Below are positions 26,932 through 35,595 of a stretch of 64,000 nucleotides of DNA, one piece after another; position 1 is the first letter of the stretch, and every line of letters begins with the position of its first letter. Location: NCBI RefSeq assembly GCF_014650555.1, contig NZ_BMVE01000003.1, forward strand, positions 434,001 to 498,000, given 5' to 3'. The DNA comes from Streptomyces goshikiensis (GTDB lineage Bacteria; Actinomycetota; Actinomycetes; Streptomycetales; Streptomycetaceae). Made by a program: the position numbers and the translations under genes. A model generated the notes under the pieces. That model was not told the origin of the DNA. It worked only from the letters and a program-made list of their open reading frames with translations, and made no database searches.

Positions 26932-26967
26932 ATAGTCATGGATATGACTAGTCACCATCATGACTAT
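26932..26967. promoter_or_regulatory. Tripartite PadR operator
   Basis: ATAGTCATG (26932-26940) and CATGACTAT (26959-26967) are perfect inverted arms. Exactly midway lies the 10-bp palindrome TGACTAGTCA (26945-26954), with four bases on each side. The whole element is symmetrical about 26949.5 and lies between the PadR and SnoaL-like genes. Confidence 0.85.
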
Positions 26968-26979
26968 GGAGGAGAAGCC

Positions 26980-27411
26980 GTGAGCACAGCAGACCGTTTC
27001 CGTGCCGCCGTCGACAACCGGGACCTCGCCGCCCTGGACGGCCTGTTCACCGAGGACGTCCGCTTCTACAGCCCCGTGAAGTTCACGCCCTTCGAGGGCA
27101 AGCCGATGGTGCTGGGGCTCTTCGGGGTGCTGCTGCGGGTCTTCGAGGACATCCGCTACATCGGGCGGTACGACGGCGCCGCCGAGACCAGCGCCGACGG
27201 CGCCGTGGCCCCGTCGGCGGTCCTGCCCTTCCGCGCCACCGTGGGCGGCAAGCAGATCCACGGCATCGACCTGCTGCACTTCGACGACGAGGGCCGCATC
27301 AAGGAGTTCACGGTGATGGTGCGCCCCCAGTCCGCCGTCCAGGCCCTGGGGGAGGCGGTCCTCACCGGCCTGATGGCCGACGGCCTGGTCCCGGCCCCGC
27401 CCGCCGGCTGA
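26980..27411 (+). CDS. SnoaL-like (NTF2-fold) protein
   Basis: 143 aa with the NTF2/SnoaL start TADRFRAAVDNRDLAALDGL, FTEDVRFYSPVKFTPFEGK and a C-terminal sheet with IKEFTVMVRPQSAVQ. This fold covers small isomerases, hydrolases and binding proteins; no activity can be named. GTG 26980 follows GGAGGAGAAGCC. The PadR operator ends 12 bases upstream, within its promoter or leader, so it is the likely main target of PadR. Confidence 0.88.
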   Translation: MSTADRFRAAVDNRDLAALDGLFTEDVRFYSPVKFTPFEGKPMVLGLFGVLLRVFEDIRYIGRYDGAAETSADGAVAPSAVLPFRATVGGKQIHGIDLLHFDDEGRIKEFTVMVRPQSAVQALGEAVLTGLMADGLVPAPPAG

Positions 27412-27442
27412 CCGCGGGGCCCGGGCCGCTGCTGACCGCGGC

Positions 27443-28024
27443 TCAGCCCGCGGGCTGCCAGCCGGGGTCGCGGCCGGTCGCCGCCAGCAGGACCTCGAAG
27501 CGCGAGGCGTCCGCCGCGGCCGGCTTCGGCTCGCCGAACAGCCCCGCGTCCCGGGCGAACGGCGCGAGCCGGTCGATGACCCCGGACAGCACCTCCACCC
27601 CCGCCGGGTCCGGAGTGAACCGCTGCCCCGAGGCCCGCGCCAGGTCCCACCCGTGCACGGTCAGGTCCAGCAGCATGATCGTCCCGACCAGGCGGGCGGG
27701 CTGGTCCATGGCGCCCGTCGTCCCCTCCTCGGCCCCGGGCTCCGCCCAGGCAGCGACCAGCCGGTCCGCCTGCCCGGCGAACCGGTCACGCCACTCGGGG
27801 TCCCCCTTCAGGCGCTCCGGCTCCTTCTCGAAGGCGCTGGGCTCCTTCCGGGCGAGCCCCTCGAAGTTGACCATGACGTCGAAGAGGTGCTCCAGCAAAC
27901 CCCGGACGTCGTACCCGGAGCACGGCGTCGGATCGCCGAGCCGCTCCTCCCGTACGGTCCGTACCACGGGCACCGTCCGCGCGGCGGCCGCGCCGAGGAG
28001 GGAGCTGATGCTGCTGTCGTTCAT
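27443..28024 (-). CDS. TIGR03086-type DinB/MDMPI metal-binding protein
   Basis: 193 aa. The N-terminal motif LGDPTPCSGYDVRGLLEHLF and the later LLDLTVHGWDLARASGQ are the marks of the TIGR03086 branch of the DinB/maleylpyruvate isomerase fold. The conserved His residues (LLEH and TVHGWD) are expected to bind a divalent metal. Some relatives act as thiol-dependent isomerases or transferases; the substrate here is unknown. It is divergent from the GNAT gene and convergent with the SnoaL-like gene. Confidence 0.9.
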   Translation of the reverse strand: MNDSSISSLLGAAAARTVPVVRTVREERLGDPTPCSGYDVRGLLEHLFDVMVNFEGLARKEPSAFEKEPERLKGDPEWRDRFAGQADRLVAAWAEPGAEEGTTGAMDQPARLVGTIMLLDLTVHGWDLARASGQRFTPDPAGVEVLSGVIDRLAPFARDAGLFGEPKPAAADASRFEVLLAATGRDPGWQPAG

Positions 28025-28074
28025 GGCCCCACCGTAGGTCCCCGGCCCGCGCGGGCCGGGGACGCGGCGACCGC

Positions 28075-28104
28075 GTGTCAGACCGTGTCAGACCGTGTCA
28101 GACC
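28075..28104. repeat. Three tandem copies of a 10-bp unit
   Basis: GTGTCAGACC is repeated three times without change, ending 19 bases before the GNAT start. It could be a regulator-binding array or slippage in the promoter; there is no further evidence. Confidence 0.8.
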
Positions 28105-28123
28105 CGGCGACTACCGTGGCGGC

Positions 28124-28633
28124 ATGGAGACGCGCGTACGACTCGAACCCTGGGCCGAGGACGACTTCTGGCTGCTGCCGCGCAAGAACGAGCCGGCCAT
28201 GACCAAGCACCTCGGCGGCCCGGAAACCGATGCCAAACTCCACGAACGGCACCGGCGGTACCTGGCCATGAGCGCCCGGGAGCCCGCCGCCGGGCGGATG
28301 TTCCGGGTCGTCGCCGAGGGCGAGACCGTGGGCTCGATCGGCTTCTGGGAGCGGGTCTGGCAGGACGAGGAGGTCTACGAGACCGGCTGGGGCATCCTCC
28401 CCGAGTTCCAGGGCCGCGGCCTCGCCGCGCGGGCCGCCCGCGCGCTCATCGCCCACGCGAGCACCCACGGCACGCGCCGCCACCTGCACGCCTTCCCCTC
28501 CGTCGACCACGCGGCGTCCAACGGCGTCTGCCGCGCCGCCGGTTTCGTCCTGCGCGGCGAGGCCCGGTTCGAGTACCCGCCGGGCCACTGGCACACCAGC
28601 AACGACTGGCGGGCGGTCCTGGACGGCCCCTGA
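28124..28633 (+). CDS. GNAT-family N-acetyltransferase
   Basis: 169 aa. The acetyl-CoA site is visible as GILPEFQGRGLAARAARALI (the Q/RxxGxG/A motif), preceded by VGSIGFWERV and followed by ASNGVCRAAGFVLRGEARF. The RimJ/RimL-like layout suggests acetylation of a protein N-terminus or small amine; the substrate is unknown. It starts at ATG 28124 and has a triplicated 10-bp repeat in its leader region. Confidence 0.9.
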   Translation: METRVRLEPWAEDDFWLLPRKNEPAMTKHLGGPETDAKLHERHRRYLAMSAREPAAGRMFRVVAEGETVGSIGFWERVWQDEEVYETGWGILPEFQGRGLAARAARALIAHASTHGTRRHLHAFPSVDHAASNGVCRAAGFVLRGEARFEYPPGHWHTSNDWRAVLDGP

Positions 28634-28760
28634 CGCCCGCGCCGGGGGCTCCCGCGATCCGCCGCCGTGCGGCCTTCGGGGGAACCTGCGCCGCGACGCG
28701 TGGGCCGGGCCGCCGGGCGTGGTACCTCCTGGGGAACACACCTCGGAGGTGCGGCCGCAC

Positions 28761-29882
28761 ATGACCCGACGCATCGTGGCGAGGCCGGTACGCCGGGCGG
28801 CGAGCTCGCGCGGCCGGCCAGGCCCGGGCAGCCGCGCCCGGCGGGCCCCGGCGGTGTCGCCGCTGCTGCGCACGGCCGCCTCCTACGCCTGGCGGCTCCT
28901 GGTCGTCGGCGCCGCCGTGTACGCGGTGTTCGCCGCCCTGGGCAAGTTCCACGAGCTGGCGGTCGCCGTCTTCCTCGGCCTGGTGGTGACGGCCATGCTC
29001 CGCCCGGTGGCCGGTCTGCTCGACCGGTTCATGCCCCGCCCGCTGGCCGTGGCCTGCGCGCTCGTCGGCAGCGGCGTGCTCGTCCTGGGCGCGCTGGCCC
29101 TCGTCGGGGAGGCCGTGGCGGGGGAGTGGTCCTCGCTGGTGACCGAGTTCCGCGACGGCCTCGGACGGATCCAGCGGTGGCTGGAGAAACCGCCGTTCCG
29201 CCTCGACCCCGGGCTGCTGACCGGCCTGCGGGCCAAGACCGGCGACTACCTGTCGTCCCACCGCGAGACCCTGCTGAACACGGCCCTCAGCGGGGCGGGC
29301 CAGGTGCTGGCGGTCTTCACGGTGGCCGCCCTGGCCCTGTTCTGCTCGGTCTTCTTCATCCATTCGGGCGACCGGCAGTGGAAGTGGTTCTGCGCGCAGC
29401 TGCCCCCGCGCGCCGCGGACCGGGTGGCGGTCGCCGGGACCGCGGCGTGGCGCACCTTCACCGGCTACACCCACGGCATCGTGCTGGTCGCCGCCACCAA
29501 CGCGATCCTGGTGGGGCTCGCGCTCTTCCTGCTCGGCGTGCCGCTCGCCGTACCGCTGGCGCTGCTGGAGTTCTTCGCCGCCTTCATCCCGCTCATCGGC
29601 TCCCCGATCGCCCTCGCCGTTGCCACCGTGGTGGCGCTGGCCTCCCGGGGCCCGATCGTGGCGATCCTGGTGATCGCCCTGATCGTCGTCATCGGACAGC
29701 TGGAGGGGCACCTGCTGCACCCCCTCGTGATGAGCTGGGCCGTACGGCTGCACCCGGTGGTGGTGGCGCTGTCGGTGATCGGCGGGGCCATCGCCGCCGG
29801 GGTGGTGGGCGCCCTGGTCGCGGTCCCGTTCGTGTCGGTGCTCTGGTCCGTGCGCCAGGCCCTGCGCTCCCACCCGGACTGA
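28761..29882 (+). CDS. AI-2E family transporter (TqsA/UPF0118-like)
   Basis: 373 aa with about eight membrane helices. The family order is visible: an early pair (LLVVGAAVYAVFAALG, VAVFLGLVVTAML), a long amphipathic loop, then VPLALLEFFAAFIPLIGSPI and VIALIVVIGQLEGHLLHPLV, the most conserved part of the family, and a final helix. Members export autoinducer-2-like signals or, in some cases, act as Na+/H+ antiporters. The Arg-rich N-terminal 30 residues are cytoplasmic. ATG 28761 has GGAGGT upstream within a short hairpin. Confidence 0.9.
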   Translation: MTRRIVARPVRRAASSRGRPGPGSRARRAPAVSPLLRTAASYAWRLLVVGAAVYAVFAALGKFHELAVAVFLGLVVTAMLRPVAGLLDRFMPRPLAVACALVGSGVLVLGALALVGEAVAGEWSSLVTEFRDGLGRIQRWLEKPPFRLDPGLLTGLRAKTGDYLSSHRETLLNTALSGAGQVLAVFTVAALALFCSVFFIHSGDRQWKWFCAQLPPRAADRVAVAGTAAWRTFTGYTHGIVLVAATNAILVGLALFLLGVPLAVPLALLEFFAAFIPLIGSPIALAVATVVALASRGPIVAILVIALIVVIGQLEGHLLHPLVMSWAVRLHPVVVALSVIGGAIAAGVVGALVAVPFVSVLWSVRQALRSHPD

Positions 29883-29908
29883 CGGCCGCCCGGCGCGGCG
29901 CGGCCGGC

Positions 29909-32062
29909 TCACGGCGCGGACCGGACGTCCGCGAAGGGGCCCAGGTACCCGAACGCCCCCGAGACGACGCGGTACAGGTGGGCGATCCGGTCCCCGGCCA
30001 GCGTGTGCGTGGTCGAGTCGAAGCCCAGCGGCTTGGCCAGGCCCTGGTGCGAGACCCGGAAGATCCGGCGGGACAGGCCCGGCCGGTCCCGCCCCTCGCC
30101 CGCGAGGCCCGTCAGCGCCGCGGCCAGCAGACCCACCACGTCATAGGCCTCGGTGGCCCAGCGGTCGGGCGGTTCCCCGTACGCGGCCCGGTGCGCGGCG
30201 ACGAAAGCGGCGCAGCCGGGCACGGACAGCGGGTCGGTGAAGAAGGCGGCGAACAGCCAGCCCGCCGCGGCCGGACCGGCGGCCGTGAGGAAGGCGGGCT
30301 CCATCGCCTCCCCGATCCCGAGGCGCGGGCCCTCGAACCCGGCGTCCGCGAGGGCCCGCGCCAGCAGGGCGGCCCGCTCCGGCGAGGTCCCCGCGAACAC
30401 GACCGCCCCCGCGCGCGCCCGTGTCAGATCGCGGACGGCCCCGGCGAAGTCGGAGCCGCCCGCCGGGATCCGGTGCACGCTCGTGGTGCCCTGCGAGGGC
30501 GGGCTCTGCTGGAGGGCCCGGGTGAGCTGCCAGGCGGGCTCGCCGTCCGCGCTGTCCTCCACCACGGCGGTACGGCTCACCGGCTCCACGTGGGAGAGGT
30601 AGTGGAGCACCGGGAGGGCGACGCCGTCGGCGGACGCCCGGGTGTCGACCAGCGTCCGCCATTGCGACTGGAAGGGCTGGGCGCTGTTCAACGACACCAG
30701 GACCAGGGTGAGATCCGCGGCCAGGCAGGCGCCGGCCAGCCCCGGTACGGCCCCGCCCCAGGTGGGGCCCACGATCGCGAGCACCGCGGGATCGGCGATC
30801 AGCTCCTTCGCGGCCGACGCCGCGCGCGCCTCGTCGCCGCCGTCGTCGGCGGTGCGCAGGGCAAGCCGGAAGGCGGCGTCCGCACGGGCGTTGTGCTGGT
30901 CCACGGCCAGCCGGAGGCCCCGCTCGTGGGCCCGGCCGGTCCGCGCTCCGGGACCGGACAGGTCGGCCTGGAGGGCGAGAGCGAGCGTGGGCCGCTCCCC
31001 GGCGGGCGGCGGCGGGGAGCCGCGCCGCCCGCCCCGGGTGGCGAACCAGCCGGCCGGCCCGCCGGCGGCGACGAGCATCCCGGCGCCGGCGATCAGCCTC
31101 CGGCGGGTGAGGGGCCGGGCGCCGGCCGGCGGGGCGTCCAGCCGGGTGGGCTCCGGGGCGGGCAGCTCCAGCGCGTGCGTGGACCGCTCGGCGATCAGCC
31201 GTGCCAGCGGCCCCGGCAGCCACGCCCCGCCACCGCCCGGGACGTCAGAGCCGCACGGGACGTCGCCGAGCAGTGCGCGCAGGTGCGCCGGGGCCGGGCG
31301 TCCGGCCGGGTTCCTGGCCAGGCAGGCCGTCACCGCCGGGAGCAGCTCGGGCGGGACGGCCGCGAGGTCCGGCTCGTCGTGGACGGTACGGAAGACCACC
31401 GCGGCCGCGTGTCCGCCGCCGAAGGGGCCGCGCCCGGTCGCCGCGTACACCAGGACGCAGCCGAGGGAGAACACGTCGCTCTCCGGCCCCGGCGCCGGGC
31501 CGCCCGCCCGGGCCTGCTCCGGGGCCAGGTACCCGGGGGTGCCGACGACCGCGTCCGCGGCCGTCAGCGTCACCGCCCCCGCCGCCCGCGCGATCCCGAA
31601 GTCGATCAGCCGGGGCCCGTCCGGGGCGAGCAGGATGTTGCCCGGCTTGACGTCGCGGTGGACCAGCCCCGCGGCGTGCACCTCCGCCAGGGCCTCGGCG
31701 AGCCGCGCCCCCAGCGTCCGTACCGCGGCCACCGGCAGCGGACCGTACCCGGCCACCGCCTCGGACAGCGCGGGCCCCGGCACGAACGGGGTCGCGAGCC
31801 AGGGTTCGCGCGCCCGCGGGTCGGCCGCCACCACCGGGACCACCCAGCGCCCCGACAGCCGCCCGGCCGCCTCCGCCTCGCGCCGGAACCGCTCCCGGAA
31901 CGCCGGGTCCGCCGCGTGGTCGGCGCGGATCACCTTGACCGCCAGCAGGACCCCGGCCGGCGACCGGCCCAGGTACACGGTGCCCATGCCGCCCGAGCCG
32001 AGCCGCCCCAGCAGCCGGTGACCCCCGACCGCCGACGGGTCGGACGGGAGGAGGGGACGCAT
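29909..32062 (-). CDS. Receptor-type Ser/Thr kinase fused to periplasmic-binding-protein domain (copy B)
   Basis: 717 aa. The kinase domain (1-265) has GSGGMG, Lys 43 in AVKVIR, HRDVKPGN at about 134-141, LIDFGIAR and GTPGYLAPEQ. A linker is followed by a single membrane or signal-like helix preceded by three Arg (TRRRLIAGAGMLVAAGG, about 318-335). The rest (about 355-717) is a branched-chain-amino-acid-type periplasmic binding domain (LALALQADLSGPGART, DPAVLAIVGPTWGG). A ligand outside may thus control the kinase inside. It starts six bases after the stop of its tandem paralogue and ends the operon. Confidence 0.93.
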   Translation of the reverse strand: MRPLLPSDPSAVGGHRLLGRLGSGGMGTVYLGRSPAGVLLAVKVIRADHAADPAFRERFRREAEAAGRLSGRWVVPVVAADPRAREPWLATPFVPGPALSEAVAGYGPLPVAAVRTLGARLAEALAEVHAAGLVHRDVKPGNILLAPDGPRLIDFGIARAAGAVTLTAADAVVGTPGYLAPEQARAGGPAPGPESDVFSLGCVLVYAATGRGPFGGGHAAAVVFRTVHDEPDLAAVPPELLPAVTACLARNPAGRPAPAHLRALLGDVPCGSDVPGGGGAWLPGPLARLIAERSTHALELPAPEPTRLDAPPAGARPLTRRRLIAGAGMLVAAGGPAGWFATRGGRRGSPPPPAGERPTLALALQADLSGPGARTGRAHERGLRLAVDQHNARADAAFRLALRTADDGGDEARAASAAKELIADPAVLAIVGPTWGGAVPGLAGACLAADLTLVLVSLNSAQPFQSQWRTLVDTRASADGVALPVLHYLSHVEPVSRTAVVEDSADGEPAWQLTRALQQSPPSQGTTSVHRIPAGGSDFAGAVRDLTRARAGAVVFAGTSPERAALLARALADAGFEGPRLGIGEAMEPAFLTAAGPAAAGWLFAAFFTDPLSVPGCAAFVAAHRAAYGEPPDRWATEAYDVVGLLAAALTGLAGEGRDRPGLSRRIFRVSHQGLAKPLGFDSTTHTLAGDRIAHLYRVVSGAFGYLGPFADVRSAP

Positions 32063-32068
32063 CCGCCG

Positions 32069-34225
32069 CTACCCCGCCGGGAGTTCGGCGGCCCGGCCCA
32101 CGTAGCGCAGCCGGCCGCCCTCCACTCGGTGCAGGAAGAAGAGGTTGCCCTTGACCACCCGCTGGTCGTCGAAGGCGTACTCCTTCGTCAGACCGCGGAA
32201 GGTGCCCTGCCCCAGGGCCGCCAGCAGCTCGGCGCGCGACGGCCGGCCGCCTCCGCGCGCGGCCGTCACCAGCCGGTCGACGACCAGGTTCGCCACGTCG
32301 TGGGCCTCCGCCGTCCAGAACCCCGGGGCCGAGCCGTACGCCGCCCGGTGCGCGCGGGCCAGCGCGGCGACCTCGGGCGCCTCCGGGCCGATGTACGGGG
32401 CGAGGAACTGCCAGCCCTCGGCCGCCGGTCCGGCGGCGGTGAGGAACTCCGGCCCGATGGCGGCGAAATCGGCGGCCCGCGCCCCCTGGAACCCGGCGGC
32501 GGCCAGCAGCACGGCCACCTTGGCGGCGCCGGCCGGGGTGCCCGTGTAGAAGAGCCCGTCCAGGCGCTGGGCGAGCAGGTCCGCGACGACCGGCTCCAGG
32601 TCCGCCTCGCCGGGGCCGCGCGGGACCACCCTCGGGTACAGCGTGGCGTCCGCGGCGAAGAGGGCGAGGGTGCGCGCCAGGTGCACGGAGGCCTGCCAGC
32701 CCTCCGCGTCCCCGTCGCGGTCGCAGAGGATGCCGAGGCGGCGCGCGCCCTGCGCCTTCGCCAGCGACATGTTGACGGCTGAGCCCTGGCCCAGCGAGAG
32801 CGGGGACGCCTGGAAGAAGCTGCGCCGGTCGGCCACGCCGAAGCTGACGGCCAGCGCCGAGACGGTCAGCAGCGCCAGCGCCGCCTCCCCGTACGGCTCC
32901 AGAGCGGGCATCACCGAGGCGTTCCCCGTCGGGCCGACCACCGCGAGCACATCCGGGTCGCCGATGAGGGTGGCCGCGGCGGCCGCCGAACGGTCCGCCC
33001 TCCCGGCGTCGTCGGCGGTGGCGACGCTCAGCGTGAAGGGCTTGTCGGACCGCGCGTTGAAGGCGTCGACCGCCAGCCGTACCCCCCGCTCCTGCGCCTG
33101 CCCGGCGGCCTTCTGCGGGCCGGAGAGGTCACCGTGCACGCCGATCACCCACGACCGGGCCGCAGGTCCCGCGGCGGGCGCGCGCTTCCCGTCGTCCCGC
33201 AGCGCCAGCCAGCCGGCGAGGCCGCCGCCGGCCGCGAGCACCGCGCCGCCCGAGGCGAGCGCCAGGAAACGCCTGCGCGAGGGCGCCCCGGCGGCGCGTT
33301 CCGCCTCCCGGTCGGCGACGGTCTCCTCGATGCCGGGCAGGGCGAGCAGCGCGGCGGCGCGTTCGGCGATCGTGGCGACGACCGGATCGGGCAGCCACTC
33401 GGTGCCCGCGCCCGGGGTGTCCTCGGTCAGCGACTCCTCCAGCTCCCGGGTGCCGGGCCGGATGTCGGGGTGCTTGGCGAGGCAGGTCCGCAGCAGCGCG
33501 GTCAGTTCGGGGTCGGCGAGCACCTCCGGGCCGAACTCCGGCTCGTCGTGGACGGTGCGGAAGAGCACCGCGTCCACGGCGCCGGTCCCGAACGGCAGCC
33601 GCCCGGAGGCCGCGTACGCCAGCAGGCAGCCCAGCGAGAACACGTCGCCCGCCGGCTCGGCGGCGCGGCCGACGGCCTGCTCGGGCGAGAGGAAACCGGG
33701 GGTGCCGAGGATGACGTCGGCGGAGGTGAGAGCGGTGTGCTCGCCGCCCCGCGCGATCCCGAAGTCGATCAGCCGGGGGCCGTCCATGCCGAGCAGCACA
33801 TTGCCCGGCTTGACGTCCCGGTGCACCAGACCCTGCTCGTGCATCACCCCGAGGGCCCTGGCCAGGGCCTTGCCGAGGAGGCGTACGGCGCGCGGCGGGA
33901 GCGGCCCGTGCGCGGCGACGGCCTCGGCGAGGGACGGGCCGGGTACGAACGAGGTCGCCAGCCACGGCGCGGGCGCGTCCGGGTCGGCGCCGGTGACCCG
34001 CACCGCCCAGGGACTGTCCACGCGGGCGGCGATCGAGGCCTCACGGCGGAACCGGGCCCGGAAGTCGTCCTCGTCGGCGTACTCCGCGCGGATCACCTTG
34101 ACGGCGGCGAGCGCCCCGTCGTCCGTACGCCCGAGGTAGACGACGCCCATGCCGCCCGCCCCGAGCCGCCCCAGCAGCCGGTACCCGGCGATCCGGGACG
34201 GGTCCGAGGGCTCCAGCCGCTCCAT
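32069..34225 (-). CDS. Receptor-type Ser/Thr kinase fused to periplasmic-binding-protein domain (copy A)
   Basis: 718 aa, same design as its neighbour: kinase with GAGGMG, Lys 43, HRDVKPGN at about 135-142, IDFGIARG and GTPGFLSPEQ; a helix preceded by a Tat-like motif (SRRRFLALASGGAVLAAGGG, about 310-330); then the binding domain (WVIGVHGDLSGPQKAAGQ, DPDVLAVVGPTGNASV). The two copies are diverged throughout, so the duplication is old and they may sense different ligands. Its ATG shares one base with the lipoprotein stop (TGATG), indicating coupling. Confidence 0.93.
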   Translation of the reverse strand: MERLEPSDPSRIAGYRLLGRLGAGGMGVVYLGRTDDGALAAVKVIRAEYADEDDFRARFRREASIAARVDSPWAVRVTGADPDAPAPWLATSFVPGPSLAEAVAAHGPLPPRAVRLLGKALARALGVMHEQGLVHRDVKPGNVLLGMDGPRLIDFGIARGGEHTALTSADVILGTPGFLSPEQAVGRAAEPAGDVFSLGCLLAYAASGRLPFGTGAVDAVLFRTVHDEPEFGPEVLADPELTALLRTCLAKHPDIRPGTRELEESLTEDTPGAGTEWLPDPVVATIAERAAALLALPGIEETVADREAERAAGAPSRRRFLALASGGAVLAAGGGLAGWLALRDDGKRAPAAGPAARSWVIGVHGDLSGPQKAAGQAQERGVRLAVDAFNARSDKPFTLSVATADDAGRADRSAAAAATLIGDPDVLAVVGPTGNASVMPALEPYGEAALALLTVSALAVSFGVADRRSFFQASPLSLGQGSAVNMSLAKAQGARRLGILCDRDGDAEGWQASVHLARTLALFAADATLYPRVVPRGPGEADLEPVVADLLAQRLDGLFYTGTPAGAAKVAVLLAAAGFQGARAADFAAIGPEFLTAAGPAAEGWQFLAPYIGPEAPEVAALARAHRAAYGSAPGFWTAEAHDVANLVVDRLVTAARGGGRPSRAELLAALGQGTFRGLTKEYAFDDQRVVKGNLFFLHRVEGGRLRYVGRAAELPAG

Positions 34226-35079
34226 CAGACGCTCCCCTTGGCGAGTGCCAGCTTGGCCTGGAGCATCAGCCGGCTCGTGCCCTGGACGGCCAGGGCGTCG
34301 ATCTCCTGCTTGGTGAAGCCCGCCGCGCCCTTGCCGGCGACGGCGACCGTCACCGGCCCGAACTGCGCCTGGTACCAGACGTACCGGTACGGGCCGCCGT
34401 CGGCCTCGCTCAGGTACTCGCCGAACTCGTTGAAGGCGTCCTCGGTCCAGCCGTTGAGCTGCTCGCCCAGGTAGAAGGAGGCCCCCAGCAGGTTGTTGAT
34501 CTCCTCGCCGTCGCGCAGCACCTGGCGGGGGCAGCGCAGGACCTCCTCCATGGCGTGCGCCGTCTCCCAGCCGGATTCCGTGCGGTCGCGGTGGACGGTC
34601 ACGGTGGTGGTGAGCCTCACCCGGCCCCGGCCGCCCTCGGCCGGGAGGTGGAAGTGCCGGGTGGCGGTCGCCAGGACGTCCTCGGGGAGGCCGGAGGTCT
34701 GCCAGACGCAGCCCTGGTCGAGCACCGGCCAGCGGTCGGGGGCGCTCTCGAAGGGGGAGCTGCGGACGATGCCGGGCCCGAAGGCCTCGGGTTCGACGGA
34801 GATCCGCTCCAGCAGCGCGCGGGCCCCGGCGGCGTCCTTGGGCTGCTTGGCCTCGTCCAGCTCGGGGACGAGGGGCACGCCGGAGGCGCCGGTCGTCCCG
34901 GGCACGGGAGCCGAGGCCGCACCGCTCCCGGCGGACGGGGAAGCGGCCGGGGAGGCGCTCGCGCCGTCCCGCGCGCCGCCGCTCCCCGCCGAGCAGCCGG
35001 CGAGCACGAGCAGCCCCGCCGCGACGCAGCCGCCGACGCGCAGCGCGAAACGGTCCGCATACCGCCCAGGTCCCCCCAC
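34225..35079 (-). CDS. Lipoprotein preceding the receptor kinases
   Basis: 284 aa. The lipobox is LLVLAGC near residue 29, followed by a Ser/Ala/Gly/Pro-rich spacer of about 40 residues and a globular domain with CVWQTSGLPED, a later Cys in VLRCPRQVL, YVWYQAQFGPVTVAVA and ALAVQGTSRLMLQAKLA. It is anchored outside the membrane, where it could bind or present a ligand to the kinases it is cotranscribed with; that is inference. It starts at GTG 35079. No family is recognised. Confidence 0.88.
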   Translation of the reverse strand: MGGPGRYADRFALRVGGCVAAGLLVLAGCSAGSGGARDGASASPAASPSAGSGAASAPVPGTTGASGVPLVPELDEAKQPKDAAGARALLERISVEPEAFGPGIVRSSPFESAPDRWPVLDQGCVWQTSGLPEDVLATATRHFHLPAEGGRGRVRLTTTVTVHRDRTESGWETAHAMEEVLRCPRQVLRDGEEINNLLGASFYLGEQLNGWTEDAFNEFGEYLSEADGGPYRYVWYQAQFGPVTVAVAGKGAAGFTKQEIDALAVQGTSRLMLQAKLALAKGSV

Positions 35080-35157
35080 GCGGGCGATCGTACTCCGCGC
35101 CCGGCGCCCGTGAAGTGCCTTATGGCAAAGGCGGGTTGGGGAGATCCGTGCGCACCG

Positions 35158-35526
35158 CTACGGCCGGTCCGCCAGCCGCTCGCGCAGCTCCTCCACATCG
35201 GCCAGGAACCAGGTCTGGCGCCCGCGGTTGCACTCGCGGACGAAGTCCCGCAGCGCCGAACTGGCTTCCGTGTGGCGGGAGATGTCGCCGATGACCGCCA
35301 TCCCCAGGCGGTACTGGACGAACTTCTGGACGATGTCGCCGGCGACGCGCGTACGCAGCCGGAAGAACGCGTCGTCGAACCGTTCGGCCGGCACGACCAC
35401 CCACTCGGCTCCCTGGTAACCGGCGTTCCCGATCAGGTCCAGGACCTCGCGCTCGCCACGGATGGGCTCGCCCTCGGCGGCGCACATCAGGACCGGGACG
35501 TCGTGGATCTTCTCCAGGATGCTCAT
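35158..35526 (-). CDS. DUF4180 protein
   Basis: 122 aa with the DUF4180 pattern: the VVVPAERFDDAFFRLRTR strand, AGDIVQKFVQYRLGMAVIGD, then SSALRDFVRECNRG and a closing F-x-A-D-V-E-E helix. The family is small, soluble and of unknown function. It starts at ATG 35526 with no strong ribosome site. It lies alone between a membrane-protein gene and the lipoprotein operon. Confidence 0.85.
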   Translation of the reverse strand: MSILEKIHDVPVLMCAAEGEPIRGEREVLDLIGNAGYQGAEWVVVPAERFDDAFFRLRTRVAGDIVQKFVQYRLGMAVIGDISRHTEASSALRDFVRECNRGRQTWFLADVEELRERLADRP

Positions 35527-35595
35527 GCGGGCCAGGCTAGTTCCGCTCCCCGGTGAAGTCGACGCGAATACCGCGGCCGCCCCGCGGGGTCCCTC

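Noticed and set aside
28667..32782. A 1371-codon open frame on the + strand
   Set aside because: It runs through the AI-2E transporter in another frame and antisense to both receptor kinases; its translation is Arg/Gly/Pro low complexity, typical of a GC-rich shadow frame.
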